Numbered from the stretch's first letter, positions 8,456 through 18,179 are shown. The stretch: 64,000 bases of DNA from Geitlerinema sp. BBD 1991-9 (GCA_001657325.1 LWRO01000005.1:62001-126000), one strand, 5' to 3'. The notes: generated by a model from the letters alone, not told the origin. Program-made: numbers and translations.

Positions 8456-11400
8456 ATGACAGACGTTTTTATCTCCTATTCCCGTCGCAATAAAACCTTC
8501 GTTCAAAAACTAAATCAAGCATTCCAAGCAGTCGATCGCGACGTATGGGTCGATTGGGAAGATATCCCACTCAACGCAGACTGGCGACAAGAAATCTATC
8601 GCGGCATCGAAGCCACGGATAACTTCATCTTCGTCCTCAGTCCCGATTCCATGGCTTCCCAAGTTTGCGGTGAAGAAGTCGAACACGCGATCGTCAATAA
8701 CAAGCGCCTCATTCCCATTGTCTGTCAGGAAGTTTCCTACAACGAAGTTCATCCCGAACTCGCTAAACTCAACTGGATTTTCTTCCGTGAAGAAGACGAC
8801 TTCGACATTGCCTTTAGCAAACTGCTCGATACCATCGACACCGATCTCGACCACGTCCGCACCCACACTCGCCTGCTCAAACGAGCGATCGAATGGGACG
8901 AAAAAAAACGCAATCCCAGCTTTACCTTAAGGGGGATCGACCTCAAAAATGCCGGACAATGGCTCAGCGAAAGCGAAGGTAAACAACCCCAACCGACCCC
9001 TCTTCACACCCAATATATTTTTGCCAGCGACCGACAGAAGATGAAGCGGCAGAGCATGACTCTTGGGGGAGTGGTGATTGGCTTAGTCGCCACGATCGTC
9101 CTTGCCGCCATCGCGGTGAAAGAGCGAGCGGTTGCCGTAGAAGAGCGAAACCACGCTCGCAGACAGAGCGTTCGCGCCCTGACTGCTTTGTCTGAAGCTC
9201 GACAGTTAACCGACGACGGACTCGAGGCGCTTCAATATGCCGTCCAAGCTTCTCGCAATCTCAAAGATTCCGAGGCGAACTTCCCCAAAGATCTCATCGA
9301 CCAAACCACGGAAACACTTCGCGAAGCCGTCTACAACATCCAAGAGCGCAATCGCTTCGACGGCCACGAAGACCAAGTTAACCGTATCGCATTTTCTCCC
9401 GACGGCGAACTGATTGCTTCGGCGAGCGACGACAACACCGTTCGGATTTGGAAGCGCAACGGCGAAGTCTTACACATTTGGCAGCACGACGACAATATTC
9501 GACGAGTGGCGTTCGCTCCGGATGGAAAAACTGTTGCTTCTGCGTCGAAAGACGAGACGGTTAAGCTGTGGCGCATTGAAGATGGAACCTTGCTCAATAC
9601 CTTCGAACATGGCGCGCGCGTCCGAGCCGTTCGCTTCAGTCCTGACGGCGAACTGATTGCCTCGGGAGATGACGACGGGAAAATTCGATTGTGGACGTTC
9701 GAGGGGCGATTGCTCGAGACCTTTACCGCCCATCGAAGCGAACTCAACGATGTTGTATTCAGCCCCAACGGTAAACTGTTGGCCACCACAAGCCACGACC
9801 TTCGGGTCAAGTTGTGGGATGTCGAGGCGATTCTAAACGACAACGTTGAAGTGCAAACTGAGAACGACGAAGGCAATAACAACGTTGAAACACAAACTGA
9901 GAATGGCGACGAGACGACTCCAGAGGTAATTTCCGAGGAGGACGTGTTAGATGCAGAAGACCTTAAAGCATTAGACCCTGAAGTTGAATCTGGGGGAGAA
10001 GTTGCGGGGTTGGAAGTGACCGATCTCGACGAACTTCCTGAAGACGAACTTTCTGAGGAAGACTTAGCCGAAGAAAGCAACCTGGCTTTATTGGACGGCC
10101 CTCAGCCGAAGCAAGTCCTGATGGGACATCGCGATAAGGTGTGGGATATTGATTTTTCTCCCGATGGCAAGCTCCTTGCGACAGCGAGTTCTGATAATAC
10201 GGCTATTATCTGGAATTTAGAGGGCAAGCCGTTACGCCAACTCAAGGCTCATTCTAATTGGGTGCGTAGTGTTTCGTTTTCTCCTGATGGCAAGGTTTTG
10301 GTGACGGGGAGCGATGACAACACCGTTAAGTTGTGGAGTGTTAGCGGAATTCTCTTAAAAACGTTTATCGGCCACGATGCCAGCGTTCGGAGCGTTGACT
10401 TTGCACCCGATGGTAAAACCATTGCTTCAGGTAGCGACGATTCGACGATTCGCTTGCGGAGCGTTGAGGGGGCTGTGGTGGAAATTTTGCAAGGGCATCG
10501 TTCGGGGATTAAAGGGGTTCGGTTCAGTCCCGATAACCTGATCGCATCGGTCAGTACAGATAATACGCTCAAAATCTGGAATCGAGATGGGGCGCGGTTG
10601 CTACGTAGTGTCGAATACGAGTCGGGAATGCGAAACGTCAACTTTACCCCAGACGGTCAGTTTATGATTACGGCAGGCTACGACAACATCCTGCAAATGT
10701 GGGACTTGCAAACGATCCTCATGCAAGATAGTGTCGAACCGATGCGCCGTTTTGTCGGACATACTTCAACGGTTAAAAATCTCAGTATTTCGCCGGACAG
10801 TCAACTGATGGCCTCGGCGGGAGCCGATGGAACGATGCGTTTGTGGCAGGTTAGCGACGGCCAGTTATTGCAAACCTTTGAAGATATTCACGAGCCGGAA
10901 GTCACGGACGTGAGTTTTTCCCCAGATGGCTCGCGGATCGTGTCGGTGGGGGGGGACGGCCGCTTGAAGGTATGGTCGATCGAGGGCGAGTTGATGCAGG
11001 AATTCCAAGCGCATGAAGATTGGATTAACGCGCTGTACTTCAGTCCCGATAATTCTTTGTTGGCAACCGCGAGCGGCGATAAAACGATTCGCTTGTGGCA
11101 GTGGAACGAAGGACAATTCGAGACAACACCCGTAGCCGTTTTAGAAGGCCATACGGATTGGGTTTGGGACGTGACGTTCAGTCAAGACAGCCGTATTGTT
11201 GCTTCGGCTGGTAAAGATAACACAGTTCGCCTGTGGGATACGCAGGGCAAGCTGTTAAAAACGCTGGCGGCTCATCGCAACTGGGTTCGTGCGGTGAGTT
11301 TCAGTCCTGACGGTCAAAAGTTGGCTTCGGGAAGCGCTGATAAGACGATCGTACTTTGGGATGTGGATTCGCTGGAGAAAATGGAACAATCGTCTGATGA

Positions 11401-11512
11401 CATAGGACTCGATCGATTGTTGGCGTTGGGGTGTAATTGGCTGAGTGATTACTTGGCAACGAACCCCAAATTGACGGAGGCTGAGAAATCTGTTTGTCAA
11501 GGAATTGAGTAA
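8456..11512 (+). CDS. TIR-transmembrane-WD40 protein
   Basis: A 1018-residue protein. Residues 1 to about 140 are a TIR domain (DVFISYSRRN start; SPDSMASQVCGEE block with candidate catalytic Glu73/Glu74). A linker leads to one membrane helix (about 201-222), followed by a charged AVKERAVAVEERNHARRQS helix common in cyanobacterial WD40 effectors. I count 14 WD40 repeats from about 302 to 975, enough for two seven-bladed propellers. An acidic Asn/Glu/Asp-rich insert of about 95 residues (458-552) sits between repeats 4 and 5. The C-terminus has the usual cyanobacterial GCNWLSDYLATNP tail. There is no STAND NTPase, so the propellers face the TIR domain directly across a membrane helix. TIR domains often cleave NAD+; that activity is inferred here. 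Likely a sensor-effector in stress or conflict. Confidence 0.85.
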   Translation: MTDVFISYSRRNKTFVQKLNQAFQAVDRDVWVDWEDIPLNADWRQEIYRGIEATDNFIFVLSPDSMASQVCGEEVEHAIVNNKRLIPIVCQEVSYNEVHPELAKLNWIFFREEDDFDIAFSKLLDTIDTDLDHVRTHTRLLKRAIEWDEKKRNPSFTLRGIDLKNAGQWLSESEGKQPQPTPLHTQYIFASDRQKMKRQSMTLGGVVIGLVATIVLAAIAVKERAVAVEERNHARRQSVRALTALSEARQLTDDGLEALQYAVQASRNLKDSEANFPKDLIDQTTETLREAVYNIQERNRFDGHEDQVNRIAFSPDGELIASASDDNTVRIWKRNGEVLHIWQHDDNIRRVAFAPDGKTVASASKDETVKLWRIEDGTLLNTFEHGARVRAVRFSPDGELIASGDDDGKIRLWTFEGRLLETFTAHRSELNDVVFSPNGKLLATTSHDLRVKLWDVEAILNDNVEVQTENDEGNNNVETQTENGDETTPEVISEEDVLDAEDLKALDPEVESGGEVAGLEVTDLDELPEDELSEEDLAEESNLALLDGPQPKQVLMGHRDKVWDIDFSPDGKLLATASSDNTAIIWNLEGKPLRQLKAHSNWVRSVSFSPDGKVLVTGSDDNTVKLWSVSGILLKTFIGHDASVRSVDFAPDGKTIASGSDDSTIRLRSVEGAVVEILQGHRSGIKGVRFSPDNLIASVSTDNTLKIWNRDGARLLRSVEYESGMRNVNFTPDGQFMITAGYDNILQMWDLQTILMQDSVEPMRRFVGHTSTVKNLSISPDSQLMASAGADGTMRLWQVSDGQLLQTFEDIHEPEVTDVSFSPDGSRIVSVGGDGRLKVWSIEGELMQEFQAHEDWINALYFSPDNSLLATASGDKTIRLWQWNEGQFETTPVAVLEGHTDWVWDVTFSQDSRIVASAGKDNTVRLWDTQGKLLKTLAAHRNWVRAVSFSPDGQKLASGSADKTIVLWDVDSLEKMEQSSDDIGLDRLLALGCNWLSDYLATNPKLTEAEKSVCQGIE

Positions 11513-11573
11513 TTTAGGATTTAGGATTGGGGGTTTTCGATCGACGATCGATGACGTCTCGGGTTCTAATTGA

Positions 11574-11670
11574 GTAATGGTAGGGTGTGTTACGCGGATG
11601 AAAAATGGGGTTGAAATCCAGTTCATGAGATTTCCGCGTAACGCACCAAGCTTTTGTACCGCTGCTCTAG
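11574..11670. repeat. Intergenic palindromic repeat, copy A (left end damaged)
   Basis: A repeat of about 97 bp with a core of GTAGGGTGTGTTACGCGG and the opposing CCGCGTAACGCACC, ending in TTTGTACCGCTGCTCTAG. It matches the element at 57548-57658, but its left terminal arm seems deleted (TCTAATTGAGTAATGG instead of the full arm). It is non-coding and lies just upstream of the aldolase gene. Confidence 0.75.
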
Positions 11671-11769
11671 GTTTTCGATCGTCGTTACGATCGATTGAGA
11701 CTCAGAAACCGGATTCTCGTGTGAGACATCCGGTTTTCGTTCCTTTGTTGTTGAGTTTGATAGGGTTCT

Positions 11770-12432
11770 GTGTTGCGACATCCCGTTTGGATCGATCGAC
11801 TGAAGCGCCAGCGTGCGATTGCTGTCGTCTGTCCGCCCACCTTCGCGTTAGGGTATGGCATGGCCATGGCAGTGGTAGAAGCTGGAATGGAGTTTGTCGA
11901 AATTGCTTGGAACGGCGATCGATCGGCGGAATTGGTGGAAAAATTGCGGAACGAACTGCCACACTGTCAAATTGGAGCGGGAACGTTGACGGATGAAGGG
12001 CAGGTTCGCGAGGCGATCGAGGCAGGCGCGCAGTTTCTATTCAGTCCGTATACGGATCTAGATATGGTTCGATCGAGCGTGGACGCAGGCGTACCGATCG
12101 TACCGGGGGCGTTGTCGCCGACGGAAATTCTAACAGCGTGGAAAGCGGGAGCGACAGCGGTAAAAGTGTTTCCCGTTCAGGCGGTGGGTGGGGTGAACTA
12201 TATTCGCAGCCTAAAACGCCCTCTCGACTTCGTACCACTGGTTCCGACTGGCGGCGTTACGGTGGAACAACTCGATGGATTTATTGATGCAGGTGCGATC
12301 GCCGTCGGAATTTCGAGCGCGTTGTTTCCGCGCTCTTTGGTGGAGGCAGAAGACTGGCTGGGAATTACAGCACTAGCCGCCAGACTGAGTACTCGGTCAA
12401 AGTCCGAGCATTTGAGTGAGAGAGTACCCTAA
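11770..12432 (+). CDS. eda: KDPG/KHG-type aldolase (2-dehydro-3-deoxyphosphogluconate aldolase family)
   Basis: A 220-residue class I aldolase of the KDPG/4-hydroxy-2-oxoglutarate family. It cleaves 2-keto-3-deoxy-6-phosphogluconate to pyruvate and glyceraldehyde 3-phosphate in the Entner-Doudoroff route, or related keto-acids. The TIM-barrel strands are visible: GMEFVEIAW, IGAGTLTDEGQVREAIEAGAQFLFSP, VPIVPGALSPTEI, then the Schiff-base Lys132 in AVKVFP, and the phosphate-binding LVPTGGV. The start is GTG at 11770, which gives the normal family length; no better ATG lies upstream. The gene is alone on its strand, after a MITE-like repeat that may carry or have displaced its promoter. The C-terminal tail of about 15 residues is polar and poorly conserved-looking. 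Confidence 0.88.
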   Translation: MLRHPVWIDRLKRQRAIAVVCPPTFALGYGMAMAVVEAGMEFVEIAWNGDRSAELVEKLRNELPHCQIGAGTLTDEGQVREAIEAGAQFLFSPYTDLDMVRSSVDAGVPIVPGALSPTEILTAWKAGATAVKVFPVQAVGGVNYIRSLKRPLDFVPLVPTGGVTVEQLDGFIDAGAIAVGISSALFPRSLVEAEDWLGITALAARLSTRSKSEHLSERVP

Positions 12433-12472
12433 TGTTGCACACGCCAACGTCGCACACGTTCGCTCGTAACGT

Positions 12473-12805
12473 TCACTCGCTCGTTTCTGCATCGCGTCCG
12501 ATGGGTAAGCGTAAGTTGAACTGGCTGCTTTGATCTTGCGGGAGTTCTTCGGGATTGTTGAGTTCGATGGTTACAGGTTCAAAGCTCGCACCTTGATAGC
12601 GAACGTCTTCGCTCAGTTCGGGGTAATTCGAGCCATCTTCGCGATCGGGGGTAATTGCGATTTCGTCTAAGCGAAGGTCTTCGACGCGCGTGCTGACATT
12701 GCTGGTGTCGAGGTCGATCGGTTGGGGCTGCTGAGCGACAACCTGCGTCGACAACGTCAGGGTTCCCATCGCCATCAAGACAATTGCAACAACGTTTTGG
12801 GTCAT
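12473..12805 (-). CDS. Small secreted protein of unknown function
   Basis: A 110-residue protein with a clear signal peptide (MTQNVVAIVLMAMGTLTLSTQVVAQQ, predicted cleavage after the AQ motif near 25). The mature part is acidic, rich in Asp, Glu, Pro and Asn, without cysteines or recognisable domains. It would be exported to the periplasm or outside. I do not recognise a family. It is convergent with the aldolase gene and downstream of the MscS gene on the same strand. Confidence 0.6.
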   Translation of the reverse strand: MTQNVVAIVLMAMGTLTLSTQVVAQQPQPIDLDTSNVSTRVEDLRLDEIAITPDREDGSNYPELSEDVRYQGASFEPVTIELNNPEELPQDQSSQFNLRLPIGRDAETSE

Positions 12806-13131
12806 GGCTTTTTCCTGGGATGCACGAGTGCAGATGAACAGAGAAACTGCGTCCTTACAATTATCTCTATCCTATCGATTTCAGACGGAAGGCGTGTAGG
12901 CATAAGTTTCAATTTCGCAAAAACGTCACAAATCGTCACGTTTGTTTCGATCGAGATCGATCGGGTCTGAGAGGATCGGGCGTATCTAGATTGGCGATTG
13001 ACAATCGAGGCGTGTTCTTCGCAACCGCCAACCCTAGATATTAGCTCTTTTCTTAAGAGCTGTTTTGTCAATTTATTGTGAATATTTAAAAAATATCAAT
13101 ATTTGTTGAAAATTGTTGAGAAAAACTCATT
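12806..13131. other. Intergenic region with an AT-rich hairpin
   Basis: 326 bp between two minus-strand genes. It contains the inverted repeat AGCTCTT...AAGAGCT at about 13043-13061, which could end transcription of the MscS gene, although no clean T-run follows on the minus strand. The 13065-13130 part is very AT-rich. No coding sequence seen. Confidence 0.4.
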
Positions 13132-15105
13132 TTATTCAGCTTGAAAATCCTTGGATTGCTCGAAAAAAGCCTCATTTAACGTATACCAAACTTGCCGTTG
13201 TGGGACACCGATATCGATCCCTTCTCGATCGAAGGCCAATTTAACCCGCAACCGGAATTCTCGTCCAACGGCCCATTGCTGCATGGCTAAAGTTTGTATC
13301 CAAACCTGAATTAAAACACCCTGATGTGTGACATTGTCTACTCCTAGAATCGCAGGCGGCTCGAGGATTTTATCGCGCCATTCCACCTCTTTTTGCATCT
13401 GTTCGGATACTTCACGAATAATCTCTAATGCTCGTTTAACATCGGCAGTATAAGCAATTTCAATTTTAAATTCGACCCGAGACCAATCTTTTGTTAAATT
13501 TTCCACAATAACAATCTTTCCATTGGGAATTGTAACCAGCCGCCCCTCTGATGCTCGGATTTGTGTAATATACAGATTCATATTTTCGACCAAACCGGTA
13601 ATACCCAAAACCGAAATCACGTCGCCCACCGCATAGCGATCGGTCCACAAAATCAGCGCACCGTTAATCCCATCTCGAATCAAATCTTGACTGATATACG
13701 CAACCACTGCCGCCACGACCGCCGCCCCCGCTAATGCGCCAGGATTGATTCCCAGTAAAGTAACCGTGCCGTACAGTCCTAAGAGAATAAAGACAAAGGT
13801 GCTAAAGCCTTTTAACGCGGGTGAATACGTTCCAACACGCAGAGCGTAGCGTTGCGAGTGGGGATCGAGAGCTTGAGCGTCTTCAGCCCATCGATCGAGC
13901 ATATAGTCGATCGCCACGTCGCTGATTTTATCGGCAATCGTGATTCCCAACCACAACAGTGGTAACAAAAACACCTGTATTGATATCAGAAGCACATACG
14001 ATCGTAAGCTGGGAAATACAAATGCTGCCGTCAACAAGATCGTGTAGATGGAGAAAACTTGTAATCCAAAGATCGCTCGCATCGCTAGTCCGAGACCGTT
14101 AAGTCGCTGTAACAGGAGAGTTCGCTTCGATTGAGCCAGTTTTGGAAATCGATCGAACCAAGCTTGTAAGATCTGAGTTACTCGATCGTGTCGAACGGTC
14201 TGTCTGTGAAAGACGTTCCGCAGCGATTGCGGTTGTGAAGCAGCATCTAGGTTTTCTGTGGGTTCTCCTTCGGGATTGACGAGTTTCACCGAGTTTTTGA
14301 GCTGGTGTAGCTCTTGACGTATCGCTCGCTCTCGCTTTTTCAGCCATCGAGACAGCCAATGTAGCAACGAGATCGTACAGATCGCAACCAGTGCGACTTT
14401 GAAAACGAGCAGTTGTCTCGCACCGGGGTTTCGATCGTCGTATTCGGAACCCCACAGTAAATCGCTCAGTTGACGACGCATGAGATCTCGCCACTTTTTC
14501 GCAAGTTCTTCAGTCGTTGTCCCGTTATGAATGGCATCGATGCGCGTGACCGTTGCCAGGGTTTGGCGAGCGAATCCTTTTTGCTGGTCTACAAAAACGA
14601 CGACTTGTTGGTTTTCGATCCCAACGGCAATTTTGGGGGTGTAGGGATGCAACAGGCGCTCGGGATCGTCAGACAAAAGATTATCTTCTGGAAGTTCTAA
14701 GGGTTGTGGCGGTGGATTTTCAACGCGATACGTGCGAGTCCTTTGAAAAAGCGCGAAAAAGGCTTCTTGGATCAGCCCCGCACGCGATTGAAGGGAAATG
14801 GTTTGTTCGTCTTCTGTAATTGGATTCGCGGCAATGGTCAATGATGGTGTGATATTCCCGTACAGAATCACGTCACTACAGGACAGGCGACCACAGGTGT
14901 AGGACTTGTTTGTTTCCCACCATGAAATGTTTGAATGGCTGCTCTCGGAAGATGTCGGTAAGAATAACCCTTGACTGCGGGCGATCGAGGGGGCGTTCAG
15001 TACGAGAAGTGTCGTACACAAAGCCAGGGATATCCAACGAAGCGAGCTGAGGACAGAACGAAGCGGTCGAACGCTCCATGGTGTGGGCAAGCTAGAGCCA
15101 GACAT
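13132..15105 (-). CDS. MscS-family mechanosensitive channel, large form
   Basis: A 657-residue membrane protein. It has an N-terminal signal-like helix, an extracytoplasmic region of about 170 residues, a membrane helix near 225-245, a cytoplasmic coiled segment, several helices (about 320-450) and a C-terminal MscS core. The pore helix is visible as the Gly/Ala-rich NPGALAGAAVVAAVVAYISQDL, followed by the beta domain (DVISVLGITGLVENMNLYITQIRASEGRLVTIPNGKIV) and the alpha/beta vestibule. Such channels release small solutes during hypo-osmotic shock. I prefer ATG 15105 over the in-frame GTG at 15147 because GGA lies about 9 nt upstream and the protein then opens with a typical basic leader. 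It is downstream of the PlsY fusion gene on the same strand, 96 bp apart. Confidence 0.85.
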   Translation of the reverse strand: MSGSSLPTPWSVRPLRSVLSSLRWISLALCTTLLVLNAPSIARSQGLFLPTSSESSHSNISWWETNKSYTCGRLSCSDVILYGNITPSLTIAANPITEDEQTISLQSRAGLIQEAFFALFQRTRTYRVENPPPQPLELPEDNLLSDDPERLLHPYTPKIAVGIENQQVVVFVDQQKGFARQTLATVTRIDAIHNGTTTEELAKKWRDLMRRQLSDLLWGSEYDDRNPGARQLLVFKVALVAICTISLLHWLSRWLKKRERAIRQELHQLKNSVKLVNPEGEPTENLDAASQPQSLRNVFHRQTVRHDRVTQILQAWFDRFPKLAQSKRTLLLQRLNGLGLAMRAIFGLQVFSIYTILLTAAFVFPSLRSYVLLISIQVFLLPLLWLGITIADKISDVAIDYMLDRWAEDAQALDPHSQRYALRVGTYSPALKGFSTFVFILLGLYGTVTLLGINPGALAGAAVVAAVVAYISQDLIRDGINGALILWTDRYAVGDVISVLGITGLVENMNLYITQIRASEGRLVTIPNGKIVIVENLTKDWSRVEFKIEIAYTADVKRALEIIREVSEQMQKEVEWRDKILEPPAILGVDNVTHQGVLIQVWIQTLAMQQWAVGREFRLRVKLAFDREGIDIGVPQRQVWYTLNEAFFEQSKDFQAE

Positions 15106-15200
15106 CAATCTCAATCCAGATAAATGGAGTTCGTCGATCGAGACCACGTGTTACAGGTTACGTGAAATCCCCGATTACCGATTTGCTGGTTTTCCATCTT

Positions 15201-18179
15201 CTAATTTCCATCTTCTAAAACTTCTACCAATCCTGTTTCTCCGTCTAAGCGAACGAGTTGTCCGTCCTGTAATTTTTGCAGGGCATCGGCGACGTTCATG
15301 ACCGCTGGAATACCGTATTCTCGTGCGACGATCGCCCCGTGAGACAAACGGCCGCCAACTTCTGAAATTAAGCCTCCTGCTCTTGCTAACACGGGCATCC
15401 ATCCCGCATCTGTATAGGGAACCACTAAAATGGTTTTTCGATCGATTTTCGATGCCGATTTCAAATTTCGGACGACTTTGATACGTCCTTCCACCTGCCC
15501 CGCACTGGTGCCAATTCCGTATAACTTCATACGGGCGATCTGGGGCTGAACGATCGACAGGGCTATCGGTGGTGTACCGTAAACCACGTTCGGCACGTTA
15601 TCTTGTTGTCGATCGCGATCGAATTTGTCCCGCCGTTGCGTCACTAATATGGGGATTAACTCCGCTAATGCGGGATTTTCTCCAGTCACCAAACCGCGAA
15701 TTTCATGCAAGACTAAAAAGAAAATTTCCTCCGGCTCTTTCAACACGTTAGACTCGAGCCACGTCTGTGCGATCGAAACAAAGCTCCAACGCAACTCCGC
15801 TAACAAACGATTGTAAACCCGAGCAACTCGCCCTTTAAAATCGAGCGCTCGTTGAACCGATTTGACCGTGCGGCGACGAGATAGCGATTCTGCTGACGGT
15901 ACAGTCGGATCGGCCACCAGTTGCGCTAACAACTCTCGCACGGGATGAGGATTTTCTCGCCAGGTGGGAACGGCGATGTCTGTCCCCACTTCGCTGAGAT
16001 AGCCAAATCGATCGAGAAATCGATCGAGAGCTTCCAAAACACTTCGTCCATCCGTCGTTTCAGCTAATTGCGCGAACAGTGCCGAGGCTTCAATCTCCGT
16101 TTCGACGGGGGTTTCTGCATCGAACTCCGGCAAAAGATGACGGGCGGAAACCGCAATTTCTCTCAACGATCGAAGGGCGGCGACTTCCGGCATTTGCCCC
16201 GCATCCAACGCTCGATCGTCGACTTTCCACAACGCTTTGGTTGCCGCAAATCCCAATGGTGCGAGGATGTTATAGTACGTTGTCCGTTCTAGTGCCTGTA
16301 AAATACGTTCGATTCGATCGAACAATTCCGACGGGGACTGTTGCGGTTCGATGCCGCGATCGGAAAACGTACAAGCCGGAGATCGATCGACTTCCGCAAG
16401 TAACGGTTGAAACAACGCTCGATCGTCTCGCGCGAAATCTTTTTCTAGCCGCAGTTGGCGGTGCAACAACCGCAGTAAACCCGGCAGGTTCTGCAACGTG
16501 GAACCCCATGGCGGTTTTCCCATCGGCGTTCCCAACGTGAGAAACGTCAAAATATCTGGGGGCAATCCCATGCGTTGGAAAATTTCAGTCAGCAACGACG
16601 CATTAAAATACGCCGAAGAATAATGGAGCGTTGCCGTTTCGTTGAAATCCAATCCGCTCGATCGACGTCCCAGAACGATCGAAAACAACTCGCCCCATAC
16701 CCCGCACGTCAGCGGCGAATTAATCGACCACGTCAACGGGCGAATGTAACCCGGAATGACCTCGGCTGCGATCTTGCGCGTCCAAATCGGCAACAGCGTC
16801 GGAATCGGGCGAACTTGCAACACCCACAGTGTTTCGCCGTCGAAACTCCATTCGATATCCTGCGGAACTTGCTGAAAGCGCCGTTCCAACTGACGCGCCA
16901 ACACCGCCACCCGCCGCAGCAACGCACGCGGCACGTCTCCCGAACCGTTTCCCTCCACGACCAAATCTTCTCGTTGTCCGGTGGCTTCGTGGTTCCAGTC
17001 GAGTTCGGTGGCGAGTGCGTCGGGAACGAACACGCGATACTGTTCCGGGGTGACGTGTCCCGATACCACGCGCGAGGTTTCCCCCGGTAAGGCTTCAATG
17101 GCGACGGCATCGCCACAGCGTAAAATCGGGTCGCGACTGAAGGCAACACCGGAAAACGCACCTCGGACTTGCTGCTGTACGACTACCCCCATGGCGTTCT
17201 CGCCGATGTCTCGCTCTTGGCGGTATTGCGTCGCCAGCGGCGCGTCGTAAGAAGTCAAACATCGATCGATCGCCTCCTCTAACGCTTCTCGACTGGTAAC
17301 GTTAAGGATGCTTTCGTATTGACCAGCGGCTGAGGCGCGTTCCGTATCTTCGCCGAGTGCCGACGATCGAACGACGAGAGGACATTCTGGCGACGGACGC
17401 AAGGCCTCCAACAACAATGCGGGATCGTCGCCTGGGGGTAACACCCAACCGGGGGGAACGGGATAGCCCCACCGTCGCAACTGCGAGAGCATAGCGGCTT
17501 TTGCACCGACCTTATCCGCCTGGAGTTTGGCATCGAGAGACACGATCGCGCGATCGGCCCGGAAAAAGCGGAAGGTTTTACGAGTTTCAGGTTTCGCACC
17601 AGACACGGGCAAATCTAAATCGTCAGAACTCGATCGATATGTCCAATATAAAGCGGTACTGAGCGCTAACGCGGCCAACACTCGCCCTTGGGCGTGGGGA
17701 TAGAGCATCCACAGAACGGCGGGAAACAGGATTAACACGACATTTCGGCCGGATTTCCGCTCCCGAAATACTGTGAAGCTAATGCCGCTCACCACGAATA
17801 CCAAGACGGCGACAATCCAATCATGTGCGAGAACGCCCCAAACTACATTCGTCGTTCCCGCACCGTTTCCGAGAACGTAACGTCCGGCGACTAAGGCAAT
17901 GAGGGCGACGAGTTCAAAGGCGAGAAAGTCGGGAACGAGCCATCGCGCCAACAGGACGGCGGCGATACCTTTGCAGGCTTCTGCAATGACAGCGAACACG
18001 CCCACCCAGCGGCCACCGTGGTAAAACGCCGCCGAGACGCTGGCGTTTCCCGTTCCCCACAGATGGAGGTCTTGCCCGGTCAGTCCCCAGACGATCGCGC
18101 GAATCAGAGGCAGTCCGCCGATGAGGAAACTGGCCAGGAGTACAATCGGAAAACTCGCCCAATCGGGAATGGAGGTCAT
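15201..18179 (-). CDS. PlsY acyltransferase domain fused to a PEP-synthase-like protein
   Basis: A 992-residue fusion. Residues 1 to about 190 are a membrane domain like PlsY, the acyl-phosphate:glycerol-3-phosphate acyltransferase of phospholipid synthesis (GGLPLIRAIVWGLTGQDLHLWGTGNASVSAAF). Residues about 205-510 are the ATP-grasp PEP/pyruvate-binding domain (LQADKVGAKAAMLSQLRRWGYPVPPGWVLP; VVRSSALGEDTERASAAGQYES). A long middle region (about 510-890) resembles PEP-synthase-like phosphotransferases. The end is the swivelling His domain, with GGRLSHGAIVAREYGIPAV carrying the phosphate-accepting His. PEP synthases convert pyruvate and ATP to PEP; here the substrate may be different. The PlsY motifs are only partly conserved: the usual GSGNxGATN-like loop reads GTGNASVSA. 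Fusion of lipid and phosphotransfer domains is odd but gapless in this reading frame. Confidence 0.82.
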   Translation of the reverse strand: MTSIPDWASFPIVLLASFLIGGLPLIRAIVWGLTGQDLHLWGTGNASVSAAFYHGGRWVGVFAVIAEACKGIAAVLLARWLVPDFLAFELVALIALVAGRYVLGNGAGTTNVVWGVLAHDWIVAVLVFVVSGISFTVFRERKSGRNVVLILFPAVLWMLYPHAQGRVLAALALSTALYWTYRSSSDDLDLPVSGAKPETRKTFRFFRADRAIVSLDAKLQADKVGAKAAMLSQLRRWGYPVPPGWVLPPGDDPALLLEALRPSPECPLVVRSSALGEDTERASAAGQYESILNVTSREALEEAIDRCLTSYDAPLATQYRQERDIGENAMGVVVQQQVRGAFSGVAFSRDPILRCGDAVAIEALPGETSRVVSGHVTPEQYRVFVPDALATELDWNHEATGQREDLVVEGNGSGDVPRALLRRVAVLARQLERRFQQVPQDIEWSFDGETLWVLQVRPIPTLLPIWTRKIAAEVIPGYIRPLTWSINSPLTCGVWGELFSIVLGRRSSGLDFNETATLHYSSAYFNASLLTEIFQRMGLPPDILTFLTLGTPMGKPPWGSTLQNLPGLLRLLHRQLRLEKDFARDDRALFQPLLAEVDRSPACTFSDRGIEPQQSPSELFDRIERILQALERTTYYNILAPLGFAATKALWKVDDRALDAGQMPEVAALRSLREIAVSARHLLPEFDAETPVETEIEASALFAQLAETTDGRSVLEALDRFLDRFGYLSEVGTDIAVPTWRENPHPVRELLAQLVADPTVPSAESLSRRRTVKSVQRALDFKGRVARVYNRLLAELRWSFVSIAQTWLESNVLKEPEEIFFLVLHEIRGLVTGENPALAELIPILVTQRRDKFDRDRQQDNVPNVVYGTPPIALSIVQPQIARMKLYGIGTSAGQVEGRIKVVRNLKSASKIDRKTILVVPYTDAGWMPVLARAGGLISEVGGRLSHGAIVAREYGIPAVMNVADALQKLQDGQLVRLDGETGLVEVLEDGN

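Noticed and set aside
9331-10080. A 249-codon Ser-rich minus-strand frame inside the WD40 gene
   Set aside because: It is the antisense of Asp/Glu-rich WD40 repeats; the Ser bias follows from that.
11574-11670. Reading copy A as a transcription terminator
   Set aside because: Its core recurs at two other loci with terminal repeats, so a mobile or repeat element is the better explanation.
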